Shown here one piece after another: positions 49,560 to 62,373 of a DNA stretch of 64,000 bases (position 1 is its first letter; each line of letters begins with the position of its first letter). The DNA is from Gymnogyps californianus (lineage: Eukaryota > Chordata > Aves > Accipitriformes > Cathartidae), in assembly GCF_018139145.2 (NCBI RefSeq), contig NC_059471.1, positions 98,582,914-98,646,913 of the forward strand, given 5' to 3'. The notes beneath the pieces were generated by a model that saw only the letters and a program-made list of their open reading frames with translations, was not told the origin of the DNA and made no database searches. The position numbers and the translations under genes are program-made.

Positions 49560-50160
49560 GGTCCTGGTTTCGGCTGGGACAGAGTTAACTCTCTTCTTAG
49601 TAGCTGGTACAGTGCTGTGTTTTGGATTTAGTGTGAGAATGATGCTGATAACATCTGATGTTTTAGTTGTTGCTAAGTAGCGCTTATCTTAAGCCAAGGA
49701 CTTTTCAGTTTCCCATGCTCTGCCAGCAAGCAGGTGTGCAAGAAGCTGGGAGGGAGCACAGCCGGGGCAGCTGACCTGAACTAGCCAACGGAGTATTCCA
49801 TACCATGGAACGTCATGCCTAGTATATAAACAGGGGGGAGTTGGCCAGGGGGTGCGGATCGCAGCTCGGGCACTAACTGGGCATTGGTCAGCGGGTGGTG
49901 AGCAATTGCATTGTGCATCACTGTTTTTTTTCTTTTCCCCACCCTTCCTTTTTTTTGTTATATTCCTTTTCATTACTATTATTATTATATTTCATTATTA
50001 CCATTGTTAGTATTATATTTTACTTTAGTTATTAAACTGTTCTTATCTCAACCCACGAGTTTTACTTTTTTTTTTCTTTTCCTCCTTCTCACCCCACTGG
50101 GAGGGGGAGGGGGAAGCGGCTGCGTGGTGCTTGGTTGCTGGCTGGGGTTAAACCACGACA
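49560..50160 (+). mobile_element. solo LTR, 601 bp, same family, upstream of FAM3B
   Basis: Its first base appears mutated (GGTCCTGGTTTCGGCTGGGA instead of TG); it ends GGGGTTAAACCACGACA. The flanks CTCCC at 49555-49559 and 50161-50165 form a 5-bp target duplication. The TATATAAA box is near 49823 and ATTAAA at 50031-50036. By eye it is closely similar to the copy at 21610 but about 44 bp shorter, mainly in the T-rich part. It lies antisense to FAM3B, about 1.16 kb upstream of its start codon. Confidence 0.93.
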
Positions 50161-50165
50161 CTCCC

Positions 50166-53100
50166 GCTCCCCAGCCTCCCAGGCCAGATGTAAGGAGCGT
50201 GAAACTACAGCACGGTGCTGGCAGTGCATGTTTTCTGGGCTGTGGCAGATAACGTGAGATAAAGGCATTGCCCATCAGGAGCCCCACATCATGGGCTTGC
50301 TTTTCTGGTTTTAAAACTTCCAGTTTCCAACATGCTCTGGTTGATAGGTGTTTGCAGGCCTGCGTGGGTGCTAAGCCCTGCCAGCACCAGTCAGCCCTGA
50401 CCCTGAACCAAGGAAATTACAGCTCACATCAAGGACAGCTTCTAAGGACTGAAGTAGCCACTCAAAGGTGTTCAGGAAACTGAGCTGAAGAGCTCCACAC
50501 TGGGCAAAACCCAAACAAGGAAGCTAGTGATTTCATTTTGAAAATTGCACAACCTACACTGTGAACTAGTATTTGCCCTTAAAACTCTCTGATTTAGTTT
50601 CCCTTAAGCTTCTTCGTTTCCTCTGTCTCTAATGATGCACAGAAATTATGTTTAGTTCCGCAAACAGATGAATAAAATCCTGCAGGGGGGCACATACAGG
50701 ACCGCAGTCAGACCGGGCCTTTTGCCTTCCTTCCAGGACACCCATGAAAGCTATAAATGTTTCCAGTCCCGGGAGCAGAGGCGTTTCTTGTCCTCGTCTG
50801 TAAGTGGGATATTACAGTATCCTATAAATTGCAGGTAAAACCTGAGGGAGTAATTGCTGCTGGTTATTTCCAAACGTACTGGAGCTTGCAAATGAAAAGC
50901 AACATCCAATAAAACCTAGGCATGTGAATAATTAAAGCGGTAGCATGGGACAAATAAACTTAAGAAATGAAAAGCATAGGACAAAAAGGAAAAGGAGTTA
51001 TGAGTGGGCAAGAGAAAGTTAAGGACAACACTGGTCTGGGTTACTTTTCCAAATATGCAATTATTTCTGCAGGAACTGTTATCCTGCAAGATGGCACATC
51101 AGAAAATGATGTTTTTGCTAATAAATGATGGCAACTATTGAAGAGTGCATTTCTAGCCTTTAAAGTAAAAATAACGTGTCTTTAAACCCAAAATGCTACA
51201 GTTCATGGTAGCCAAATGAAAAATTCTGCTACTTTTATTAAAGCAAGGAAAACTAACTAGGACTCAGGATAATTTAATTTTGAAATAAATTTATTGTATG
51301 AGCATTGGTGGGTCACAGACTCCATGGATAAAAATTTTAAGCCCCTAGGAGCTTTGTCACCACCTCAACACCTTACTGTGAAAAACCCCATCATTAGCGA
51401 TCAGTGTCCATTGGGTAACTGCCAATTTACCTGCTTTTACCCACAAGAAAAATGTAGCAGGTTACTTCATTTTCATGACTGCCTAAACTACACTGAACTA
51501 CACCCAGGCATTTGCTACAAAACCAGGCAACACAGTAATTGGTTTGCTTGCCTGCCAAAGCCCAGGGATCCAGTGGTCTCTAGCTGAGGAATTTTCAATA
51601 CCAAAGGACTAGGAAACTTTAAAATGTTTTACTTCAGGTATCTCAGTGTTGTGTCTGCAAAACAAATGCGATACTGTTCTTCCTTTAGTAATTAATCAAA
51701 GATGTGGGATGCAGAACACTTTTGAAGTATCATTTCTGTTCTTATTCTGTAACCATTCTGTAATTCGAAAGCTTAGAGAAAAACCTTCAAAACATTAATC
51801 TTCACTCTCAATGCTTGTGAAGCTGTAAGACCCTTTGGTCATAAGCAGCACAGGAAATCTACTCAGGAAACAAATGAGTCTTGCAGACACTAAATGGAAC
51901 AGGTGACTGTGCATACAGAGTGCTTATGTGTTAGTCTTGTCTTATCGTCACAAAAGCCACATTCCTCAGAGAACATTTGTGGGCATTTGCCAACGCTGTA
52001 AAATTACAAGAGAGCAAGTTTCTGCTTGCTCTTTGAGCCGCTGTACCTCTAGAGGTATTTTCTGCATCCACCCCCCTTGGCTAACAGATTAGCAAAAGTG
52101 TCATTCCAGTCCTCGTACCTATTTAATTTACATGTTTTCTGCTCATCCACAAATGGCCAACAATGTATTTTTATTCCTGCTAGGCTGAGTTAAAAGAATT
52201 TAATGATTTAAAATGGAGGCAGAGTTTGTAAGGCAGAGAAAGAATATTGTACCAAATCTTTGCTTGTAGAGGTCACAAGGACTTCAAGGGCTACTAGAAA
52301 AACTGGACCACCTACATAAAATATGCAACTGATGTTTAAGTTAACTAATTTTACCTAAGATTTGGGACAGATAAGAACATACACATGGAACAATAGGGGT
52401 GGCAATGTGGAAGAGCAGTTCTTTAAGCTGCCATAACTCAGCCATGCTTCACCGTGTCCCTGTGTCCGTAATTCAGGTAGAACCTCAGCATCCTGAATTG
52501 TGGTAGCATGAAGAGTAATGTGGAGAAATAGGGATGTAACTGTATATTCTAATACAATGACTTTTTTTTTTTTCTGGTATACCTTGAACGTCTTTATGAA
52601 ACCTGGAAACAAATACTTAGAACAAGATGACAGCTTTTAGATGCTTCTTTTGTGGATATATAAAAATCTTAACACCTTCCACCCAGATATGCAAAAATGG
52701 ATCATATAACAAAAGGCAAAAAGCAAGCAATGATTACGTTCAGTTAATAAGCTAGAAAACCTGTAAAGCTAGTGGGTCTAGCTCCCAGGATGTTGCTGGC
52801 CTGTTAAACAACACAAAGGTGCGGCATATTTGTGTGTTTTTATTACACTTTGTGAATTCAGAGATACACAAGGAAAATAGATTCAATTACACTTCATCCA
52901 GATAGAAGATGTTGACCGGCAAAGTTTCCTCAGTATTAGCAGCAATAGCTTAATACATTATGGGCCCAAATCTAGTCATCTTTAATACATAGCAGCCCAA
53001 ACTTTTCAGAAGAGGAAGGCAAGGGTAGGGACAAGGGCAAAATGAGGGGGAGAAGAAAATCCTTCTGTTAAATGCTGGATACTTTGATATAGCTTTGCAC

Positions 53101-56100
53101 AATCCTACAGGATCTCTGTTGTCTCTTTTCTTGAAATGCTGCTGTCAGCACAGTCATTAGGCCTACAGGTCCCTATTAGCACAGACCCTGTGCAATCCCA
53201 CATGGTCTACAGCCAAGTCTGGATGTAAACAATTCTGCAAGCCCACTCAGTCAAGTAGAGGTTTACCAGAGGAGCTGGATTGGCAGGGTCCCTGCTATCA
53301 GCAATCCCAAAGCACTTGTAGCTTGATCACATCTTGTGGTATGTCCTGGAGCTCTTCCCTGATCCATTCTGCCAACACCAGGTTTCTCAACAGGGACCCA
53401 GGCTGACGCCACTGTGGCGGGCTCAGGTCACCCGAAGGTGATGTTGGAGTTCTAAAAGAGCAAAAAACCACAGTAAATCCACTTTTGAAGCCCAATCTGC
53501 ACACACAGTGAGAGCGCTGGATTTCTTTCAGACCTGTCTTGTAGAGCGGGGAAAGAGGGAACAAAGGTATCACCTTACCTGTGGGCCAGGATGACAACAG
53601 ACATGGGCAGTCACAGGGGGTTGATACTTCAGGACAGCGTGGGAAAAAGGTGCGTGTAAGTTAGTCGATGAAAGGGAATATATGTGCAAACCAGAAGACT
53701 ATAAAAATACATCAGCAGTTAAAAATCAGCATACAACACCAGCCTAGAGAATGTTCAAGATGTACAACAATAAAAAAACTCATGCAGTAAGAATACAGAA
53801 AGCTGAAGTTAATGTTAAGCTTATGGTTAAAAAAAACTCAACCAAAAGAAAAGTAAATAGTGTTCTTATGCATAGTACTTCAGAACAGTGCTGGGCGCAT
53901 GAAAAGAGAGAAGTTGAAGAATCACAATACCTTGTTTATTCATAAAAAGTAGTTTTATCTAGTTAACAACTATAAAAATCCAATACGCTAATATTTGTGT
54001 ATATGCTGGCAGCATAGATTCTTGTAGTCTTTACAATAACCTGTGTTTCTTAGAAAATGCTATTGAATTTCCTAGAAAAACAAATGATGAGTCAAGGTAT
54101 AGGCAGATGTTACTTATAAGCTTCTAGAAGGAAAAAAAACCAAACCTGAACCATTTATTTTTAAAAAGAGTTTGTTTTGGTGCAGAAAGAGAAGAATAGT
54201 TAAGTTTACAGTTTAAGTGGCCATCAGAATTACATGTTGTCCTGAAAAATTACATTGAGCACTTGAATTGTAAACCTTCACGTATTTGTCTACACTGCAC
54301 TGTCGTTAGCAAAAAAGCCATATTCTTGCAATAAATTCTTACTTTTGTGTTTCATACACAAACTTAGAAGGTGTTTTGTCAAGATAGGCCAGCTTTAATG
54401 GGGAAAGATGAGCAAGGGAAGTGTGAATGAACAGACAGTTTACAGTCTTGGATTCAATAAGCCTGAAGCACAGAGGGTGCTCTGAAGATGATGGCTGTTT
54501 CAAAAGCATAAGAGAATTTTAAGCACAAGGAAAAAAAAGAAAACTTATACAGTACCCCTGTGAGCAGAGCTGTGTAATAATAGGTGGGCTTCACTGAGTA
54601 TCAGGACAGTAATAAGCAAAAGCAGCCAACTTTCCAAAGTGTGAAATAAAAACATCGTATTAAACAGTTGGTGCTAATCTGTCTTGCTTGACCAATCCCC
54701 TAAGCTCATCAACATGCATAATACACCATGCTACCTTTAAAGATAAAAGCTCAGGGCTTAAAAATAATGGACTTTTTACAAGAGGCTTTTAGGGGGAGGG
54801 AAGAGGGATATTACTAAATGATCAGGAGACCCCAAGCTAAGGACCTTTTTAGGTAGGATATTTAAAAAAAGAGAAAAATTGAAAGTACTTTTAATAGAAT
54901 TCAAGCAAGACAACAGAATTTGCTGTGAAAGGGCTCAAAACTCTCCTATTTGAAAAACAAACCATGTGCGCCACCTCCCGGGGTACAAAACACAGAGCAC
55001 AACCACCACCCTCCTCCGGGCTCTCCCAAGGTGAGAAACCAATGCTCTGAGGGTGGCTGGCTGTCTTCGGGACAGAGACATTCAATTTGTATGCCTTCTT
55101 GATTTATAGTTTGAGGCAGTAGACAGCAACAGTCCAAAATATTACCTGAATCCATTCCAGATGATCAGAAGCTTTGTCTTCTCAAGTTAATGTTTTCTGT
55201 GCCTGATTTCTGTCCAATACTGAAATGAACTGATGAAAAGTTGGAAGCAAGAGCATCTCAGTTATTTGGGCATAAGCAGGAAAAATCACCTTGGAGCTAA
55301 ACTTGCCTGCCTCCTCCCCTCCCTGCAAGGTTCAGATGAGATCTAAAGCAGTTCTGCTTTCTTTTCAGAGCTAAGGCCAGAAGTTAGAACTGAAAGTCAC
55401 AAAGTACGAGGAAGAATTTGGATGGCTATAATTTATCGGCTTTGAAGTTCATCTTAACAGGATTTAAAAAGACACACAGAATGGGTTGAAAGAATTAATC
55501 ATTTATTTTAAGCAGCATAAAATCTGATTTTTTACATAGTGTTTATCTGAAAATGGCAAGACCTGAAAGTACAAAGTATCAATTTTTGGAAAATTCAGTA
55601 ATGAGGCTTGACAGTAAGTGGGATAGACATCCTAATATCACCTGAAGAGTGACTTAAAAAGACTATACCCCTTTTTTCAAAGTTTTGGTCCCATTTTCCT
55701 TTCAGTCAATCTTAAAAATATTGTCTATTAAAAAAAAAAAACCAAAAAACAGGTGAAATCAGGTGAAGAAATGCCTCTACAAGATGGAATCATTTCCTTA
55801 AAGGTGAAATCCTTTCCATGCTTCCTAAATAACTATCAAGTAACAGCTGATGTAACGTCTTAAAAGATTTCTGCATCTCCATATAAAATTTTCAATAAAA
55901 AATGTGAACTGCCTGTTTAAACACTCAACCTTGTATAGTTTATGCACACACAGAGTATTGGCTAGCAAAGCAATTTTTCCCAGGACATATTGCAATAATC
56001 CATGCCTTGGTGCTATCAAGAAATTGTCAGTTGTCTTTTCAGTACCACTTCAGCATGACTTTCTTGAGTCCATTTTTTTCCCCAGAATTTTCCAAAGGAC

Positions 56101-59100
56101 AGCTATGTTGCAAATACAGCCGTTTAAACATTCAACTATATAATTCCTCTCTAACAACACAGGAATAAACATACCCGTCGCAGGTTTGACATGGGTCTGT
56201 GAAAATTTCCCTCTTCAAAGAGGGATGTGATGAGAGGATGGTTACAAACAACGTAGTTTATTCAAGTATTTTGCCCAAGTACACACCACTGTAAAATCAG
56301 AGCAGGCTGAGTTGCTCAACTGGAAAAAGCAGAAGTGTCTCAGTCGGCAAGAAGAGCCAACAGACAGTAAGGGTCCACTACAGTTGGTGGCAGGACAAAA
56401 AATGGCAAGGCCTTCAAGGAAGGGGCTGTCATCTGCTTAAGGAATGGCACTAACTCTCACAGCTCCTTGTGGTCCTCCTCTCCACCCCTGTATTTCATAA
56501 GGACAGAGAAAAAGGAGAATGTACAGGACCAGTGATGAAGACCAAGCGGTTAAGTATTTCCAAGTGGGAAGCGAAAGAGGTCTAGGAAATGTAGTCAAAT
56601 GCACAAAGGAGTTCTTTGCACACAGACAAACTCAGGGACCGCTGACATAGATGAAGTTTTGGCTCTAATTCTCCTCCTAATACTAATGCAAGTATTTTCA
56701 ACCTAGAGTTAATTTCTAAAGCCTTACAAACTACTTTAGAATAGGTCTGTGAATGGTCACCAAGAAAAACGTATCTTGTTAGAAGGCTGAATTTTGGATA
56801 TAGAGGTCTTCAGCTTTTAGGAACTTTTTTTTGGGGGGGGAATGAGGGGGCCAGAAGACAATCAGAAAAATCAGAAGATTTACAGCCAGTGAATTAGCAG
56901 GACAGCAGCTATACTAATATAAATTGATTTTAAGTGAGTATAATCAAGTAAAAAAAAAGAGAGACCACTTATTGAGGGCTACTTCCTTTTAAATGCTGAA
57001 AATTACCTTCTGTGTTTTACTTTTCAGCTAGCTTAAAAGAAATACTGCATGTGCCTTTGTAGCCTAATCTAAAATTCCCAGTATTTCAAAAACTACCTGA
57101 CCACAAAGATCCAGCCAAAGCCTAGATACAATGAAAATGAAAAAAAAAAGGCAAACACAAAACATTCCCGTATTACAACTGTACAGTTACCAATGTCAAC
57201 ATGTTTTAAAATAACCTGTTTTGTTGCTTACAGACTATTGCTAGGGGTGAGACATATCACTATGCGCTTTGTTATACGGAGAGGGGAATATTCAGTAACT
57301 GGCCAATGATTCTACTTAAAGACGATCATGCCCCTTTTTCACCCATGAGTGGATAATTCCCAGTAGCAGCAACAGGCACCTTAAAGTACACTGGCTTTCA
57401 AAATATTCAAGTGAACCCTTACCAAAGAAGCCAGGTGACTGACTGACGTTACACTTAGAGCAGCTTGTCAGCGACTGCAGTCGCTCTCCCATTCTGCTCT
57501 CCCAAGGGGCCTCAGCCTTGATCTGGAAGCCTGGTAGAAGACTCAATTATTTAGCATCTCCACATTTCACAACACCAGCCAGCTTCAGCTCACCGTAGCC
57601 CCTCTGTCAGTGCAAGTCGTAGCAGTGGCTTTTGCGGTATGGATCCATCTCAGCCAGGGGTTCAGCTGAAGCCAACAATTGTATTTCAGATGATGTTCCC
57701 AAGGAGCCATTACCAGGACTCTGGATTACTCACAAGCCTGGCCTAACGTCTAATTAGGCCCCAGAAGCCAGCAAATCTAACTGGCTCAGAAGATTGCTCA
57801 TATCCCATTACCAATCTGTCTTCAGTTCTCTGAACAGCAGCAAGAACTTCATCAGCCAGAAATGAACAATTTATCAATCAGAGAGTCCAGTTTGACAGGA
57901 ACTAATGTCTTGGTAAATTGTACAGTCCTTTCTTAAAAGGATCAATCTGTTACGCTCTTACAATTTTTAATGAAGTGAAGGGTAGCTTACTTATTTCTCT
58001 TTCCATAATTTCCTTTACTTTCACCTCCATAGGTCATTGTACCAGCCCCCTTCATTACGCAGCTCATATTATTCCTTATATATATGAGGCTCATGTCTGA
58101 GATCAGGATATGACAACCAACCAACCAACCAACCTAGTTGTTGGAAAGCTCTACAGAAATCAAAGAAGCTTTCAGCAGCACAATCATTCTGGATTATCGG
58201 AAAATTTAAGGATCACTCTCTCTCTGAAAACATGCTGTGTTAAGCAACTCTCATAAGCCTTTTCATATTTAAAAGGAAAAGGTTAATATACAAATGGCTC
58301 ATCCTTCAGTGAAACATAGCCAGCCGATACACAGCATGTAACTGGGTAGAATACCCATAGGTTGACTTTAGCTGATAAAGAGTTAACTGTTGTTAAGCAA
58401 CTGATATGTTAACATAAGAGATACCAAAACCGATAGCTCTGTGATCACCACTAGTTAACCTGCACAGCATCAAAGCTGAGAACTGGAATGGTACACTGCC
58501 TTGATATGTTGTTTAGGTTGATCCAATAGACAAATCCTAAATACAAGCTCCTTCACCTTAAAAACAGAACAATCCCCTCTACCTAACTTCTTTTACAGAA
58601 CCTGAAAAAAAGGCTTATTAAAATTCTTCATCTATTTTCTTCAGCATTTAAATTTAGCCAAAAAGCCCATGGTAATATTTCTAAAACTTGTGAAGGCAGT
58701 GGGATAGAACTAACATATTCCCATGCCTGAACTCAGGTTTAACTACTTGAGCTCAAATCACACATCTTCAAATCCCTAATGATTGCACTGATAGCATCAA
58801 TTGTCTAAAAGGCTGCATCCAATGAAACACGGCTTTCTGACATTTTCATGGTACATGATATTACATTCACATTAGGAGAATGCCGGTTCTGCAAGAAGTA
58901 TTGATATGTGTACAAGGAATGATTTGGAGTGCTGTGATTTGGAGCATCCTGTCTTCCATAATAAATAGAGAATATTTTCCAGCACCGTCTTTACTCAAAG
59001 CTCTGTTTTTTCACCCTTTTTTTTAGGTATGGTTTAATCTTATCTCTGAAGTTAGTTAACAGGAGCATAAAATACCACACAGCACTCTTCTTTCAAAAAA

Positions 59101-60332
59101 AAAATATCAGGGAAAGAGATCACCAGTAAGACACACTTGGTAACACTGTAGTCTGTCACTGTATTTCATCTTTCATAGAAAAATGCTCAAGAGCATTATT
59201 TTTCTTAATGTGCTGTAGGCTAAAAATGAACCCTCAAGGGTTTCTATTGCTCTTCTTGTTGCCAGAGCAACAAAGCAATACTCACCTGAATATCTGCCAG
59301 TGTAAGTATCAATTTACAAGCTGAGATGAAGTTTGTGCTGCTAGCAGATGTCGCTAACAGCATTTTTACTATAAGCCAAATTTTAGTGGCAAGGGATGCC
59401 ATGAAAACTCAAGAATGTATTACTATTTCATTTGTGCTACTTGATTATTGCTCCTATAATTCAAGTGTTTCTATTAAAACGTCTTGACCAATGACATTCA
59501 AAGTGAAAGGGTAAAACTGAAAGGCTTTTATATGAAATCTAGCGCACTAAAAAGACTTCATTAAGCAACTCAGAAGAAATCTGGCTTGTCATTAGAAAGC
59601 ATACTAGGAACCTTTCCCAGTAAATTCCTTCCTAAAACTCTTTGTGGTAAGGAGATAGGAGGGGCTGGGGAGAGGGAAGCGGCTAAGAAACATTTTAAGA
59701 GCATACAAGTGTTATTACTTTCTGAATTGAAAAACGGCTCATTGTTTACCACCGTATCAATCCAAACATTCACCCTGTGTTTCTGTTTGAAACAGGTGAC
59801 AGAAGCATTACATATATTACCATACTGCAGAAGGAGGAATACAACTTTGAAATTATTTGTTATGTGTAAAACCAAACCCAGGAGAACGATATGGAACTGA
59901 ATCACAGAATTGGAAACATCATGATCTTTTCAGAGCAAAGTCTATTGCTTTAAGAAAAACTCAAGGGAACAACAACTTGTTGTAACGTGTACTAAAAATT
60001 CTAATTCTAAGACATTAAGAAAGAGATGTATGGAAAATAGAATACGGAGAAAACACCTAAGCTCTATAGTTTCTTACATTCCTTATAGTTCATCATTTTT
60101 CTCCTCTTAAAAACTGAGGCAGAGGAAGGAGGAGGCAAACTCAGAATTTCCTCCTATTTCCAACTTCTAATTCCAAGAGAAATAATTTTCAGACGTTGGA
60201 TCACAACACCAATTATTTTACTCTATTCAGCCAAGCAATCTGAAAGTGCAAGAATTAAAAAGGAAAGAAAACCACAGGCACTTCCAGTTATGAAGTGAAA
60301 TACACAAGTTGGTTTAAAAAAAACCACAGTGC
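50166..60332. other. intergenic between FAM3B and BACE2
   Basis: No known exon is recognised. Simple repeats include a (CCAA)n tract at 58114-58134 and several A-runs. A 99-codon minus-strand frame at 53298-53597 is not supported by homology. Confidence 0.6.
58114..58134 (+). repeat. (CCAA)n microsatellite
   Basis: Five tandem CAAC/CCAA units in the FAM3B-BACE2 intergenic region. Confidence 0.85.
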
Positions 60333-62119
60333 TTTATTTTCACACACATTACGTGCACCTCTGTAAAAGCACCATTCCTGAAAAAAAGAAATCTTTGCGT
60401 ATTCCATGCAGAGTCAGATGCAGAGGCAGTGTGAATCAGAAAGCTATATGAAGGGATTATAGGCAGAAAATTTTCTAGGCAAAGGACTGGGAGATTCAGA
60501 GCTAAGCTTCCTTTTTTTCCTCCTTGTTCCCCACACAGATATGCAAACTGCTCTGCTATCGAAATGCAAAGGAATTTTATTTTCCTTTTTTTTCTTAAAA
60601 AAACCCCCAGATAACTAATAGTTATCACTGGACTCCTCAACCTTGCACTGTTTATCTTTCAAACCCACTACACCAGTGTTAAAGAAAAGCAAAAAGCGAT
60701 GGAGGTCCTGCAACGCTCACTGACTAGATACAAGAAAAATTGTCCTATCTGCAAAGAAAATACTGTGTTCTGACCTCAGTATTAAGATCTACGCTTGCAC
60801 AATGGCAGTCTGGTTGAATATATTCTTCCCACTATTGTTTTCAGTCTTATCAAGGTTTGTTTTCAGCCAGTCAGTACACACACTTTTCATTTGATTGACA
60901 CACCGGTGAAGCTAAACTAAATGCCTCCAACTGCTGTTCAAGTTGAAAAACAAGCCAGCATTAAGACTTTCACTTCACAGTCTGTCCACGAAGACAGATA
61001 CTTTTCCCTTGAACTTCTAGGTTGCTGAGCTCAGCCAAAAAAAAAAGGGTTGTCTTTCTTATTTTGTTGTTTCCTTTTTGTTACACACTCACTAGAAATA
61101 CCAAAAGACATGGCAGAACACAGACCTTAGCTTTATCATCTGCCCATACATATGCAGACCTGCCTTTTCTAAATATCAGTTATCCTCAACTCAAAAAAAC
61201 CAACACACCCCACAGAACCCCATATAAAGGGGGAAAACTGAGAGGCTTTTTTTGTGCACCAAAGTGGAAAGTTATGAAGTATTCATTTTTATAAAATCCA
61301 CTACTTTGAAGCCAGGGAGTTGCATTTGGTTGTATGGAGCGTCTTGTGCTTCAAGACCAGTTCTAAGCCACACGCTCACCAGTGGTAGCATCCTTGTAAA
61401 TTAAGAGAGGTAGTCTTGTTTTACACTAAGGCTGAACAAGTTTGTTTCCTAGTTTTCACCTCCTCAAACTATTTTGTAATGACACTCAGGAAGGGCGACC
61501 CTCTTAAGTGGCAGCAGTCATCTTGAGGGGAAAAAACCCACAAACCAACATTTCTTCTTGACCTCACTTGCTTTTCTCTGCTGCTTAAGTCTGACCTTTC
61601 TCCCTCCCCCGCATCATAAGCACAGTTTCAAAATGAATTGATGTAAACAGAAAGCAGTATTCATTTAATGCAATTAATAAGAAAGATTATTAAGTTTTTT
61701 TCTCTTTTTCTACAGTCAGGGCTCGATTAGTTAGAAAATACTGACAGCTCCTTTTTTTGTGAAAGATGGATGGACAATTTTGTTCAGACAGTGGAAGAAC
61801 ATCATGGTGTGTTTTTTTCTCTTTTTTTTTCTTTTTTCTTTTTTTTTTTTTAAAAAGAAGGTACTGTTGAGAGCATAAAGGCTCATAGTACTGCAGTAGC
61901 AAATCCAGTACCGTAGCACTTAAGAGGTGGTTAACAGTGCTTTGGTTCAGAATCAGTGTTAGAAAATAAAGCTTAAAAAGTTATGATGCAGGATATTTGG
62001 TGGGATTTCAACCGCAATTTGTAAGGAACGTAGAAAGGACTGAGGCATTGGCTTCTTCCCCTTGGCAAAGTACTTTGTTCTTCATTTTGTTTAAGTCCCA
62101 GGTTTCACGATCAAGTTTC
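60333..62119 (-). other. BACE2: probable BACE2 3' UTR
   Basis: Reading down from the stop codon, a good polyadenylation signal is AATAAA at 60338-60333 on the minus strand, followed by a T- and GT-rich element (TGTGGTTTTTTTT), as expected downstream of a cleavage site. This would give a 3' UTR of about 1.8 kb. It includes A/T homopolymer tracts near 61814-61856. The end is inferred only from the signal. Confidence 0.45.
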
Positions 62120-62373
62120 TCATTTCCATCGATGACGCACTAAGGAGGATTCGTCATTGACCACGTCATTGTCAGTGTAGCGATGCTGACACCGTGGTGG
62201 AATAAGCAGCAGGATGATCAGTACAAGGAGGATAATTCCACACAGGCTCATGAGAGCATAGGAGGCAATCCACAACACTGGTTCATGGAAAGAAATGCTA
62301 GAAACACAGTTGCTTGCAACATCTGCTGTTGTGAAAGGGCCTTCAATCTCAGATACTGGAGAGCCATCAACTT
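62120..62373 (-). CDS. BACE2: BACE2 last coding exon (transmembrane segment and cytoplasmic tail)
   Basis: The exon encodes the C-terminal 83 residues of the membrane aspartyl protease BACE2 (memapsin-1), which cleaves APP-family and other type I membrane substrates and sits in the secretory and endosomal pathway. Visible parts are VSEIEGPFTTADVASNC at the end of the ectodomain, a transmembrane helix (EPVLWIASYALMSLCGIILL continuing VLIILLLIP) and a tail ending VVNDESSLVRHRWK, then TGA. The acceptor is CTCAG|AA, phase 1, which completes a Glu. The catalytic exons lie above the window. The dileucine-type DESSL tail motif marks it as BACE2-like, and BACE1 differs here. Order next to FAM3B agrees. 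Confidence 0.96.

Noticed and set aside
53298..53597. 99-codon minus-strand frame with an AG acceptor-like site inside
   Set aside because: No homologue recognised, and the acceptor-like site has no partner exon. It lies between FAM3B and BACE2, where no coding gene is expected.
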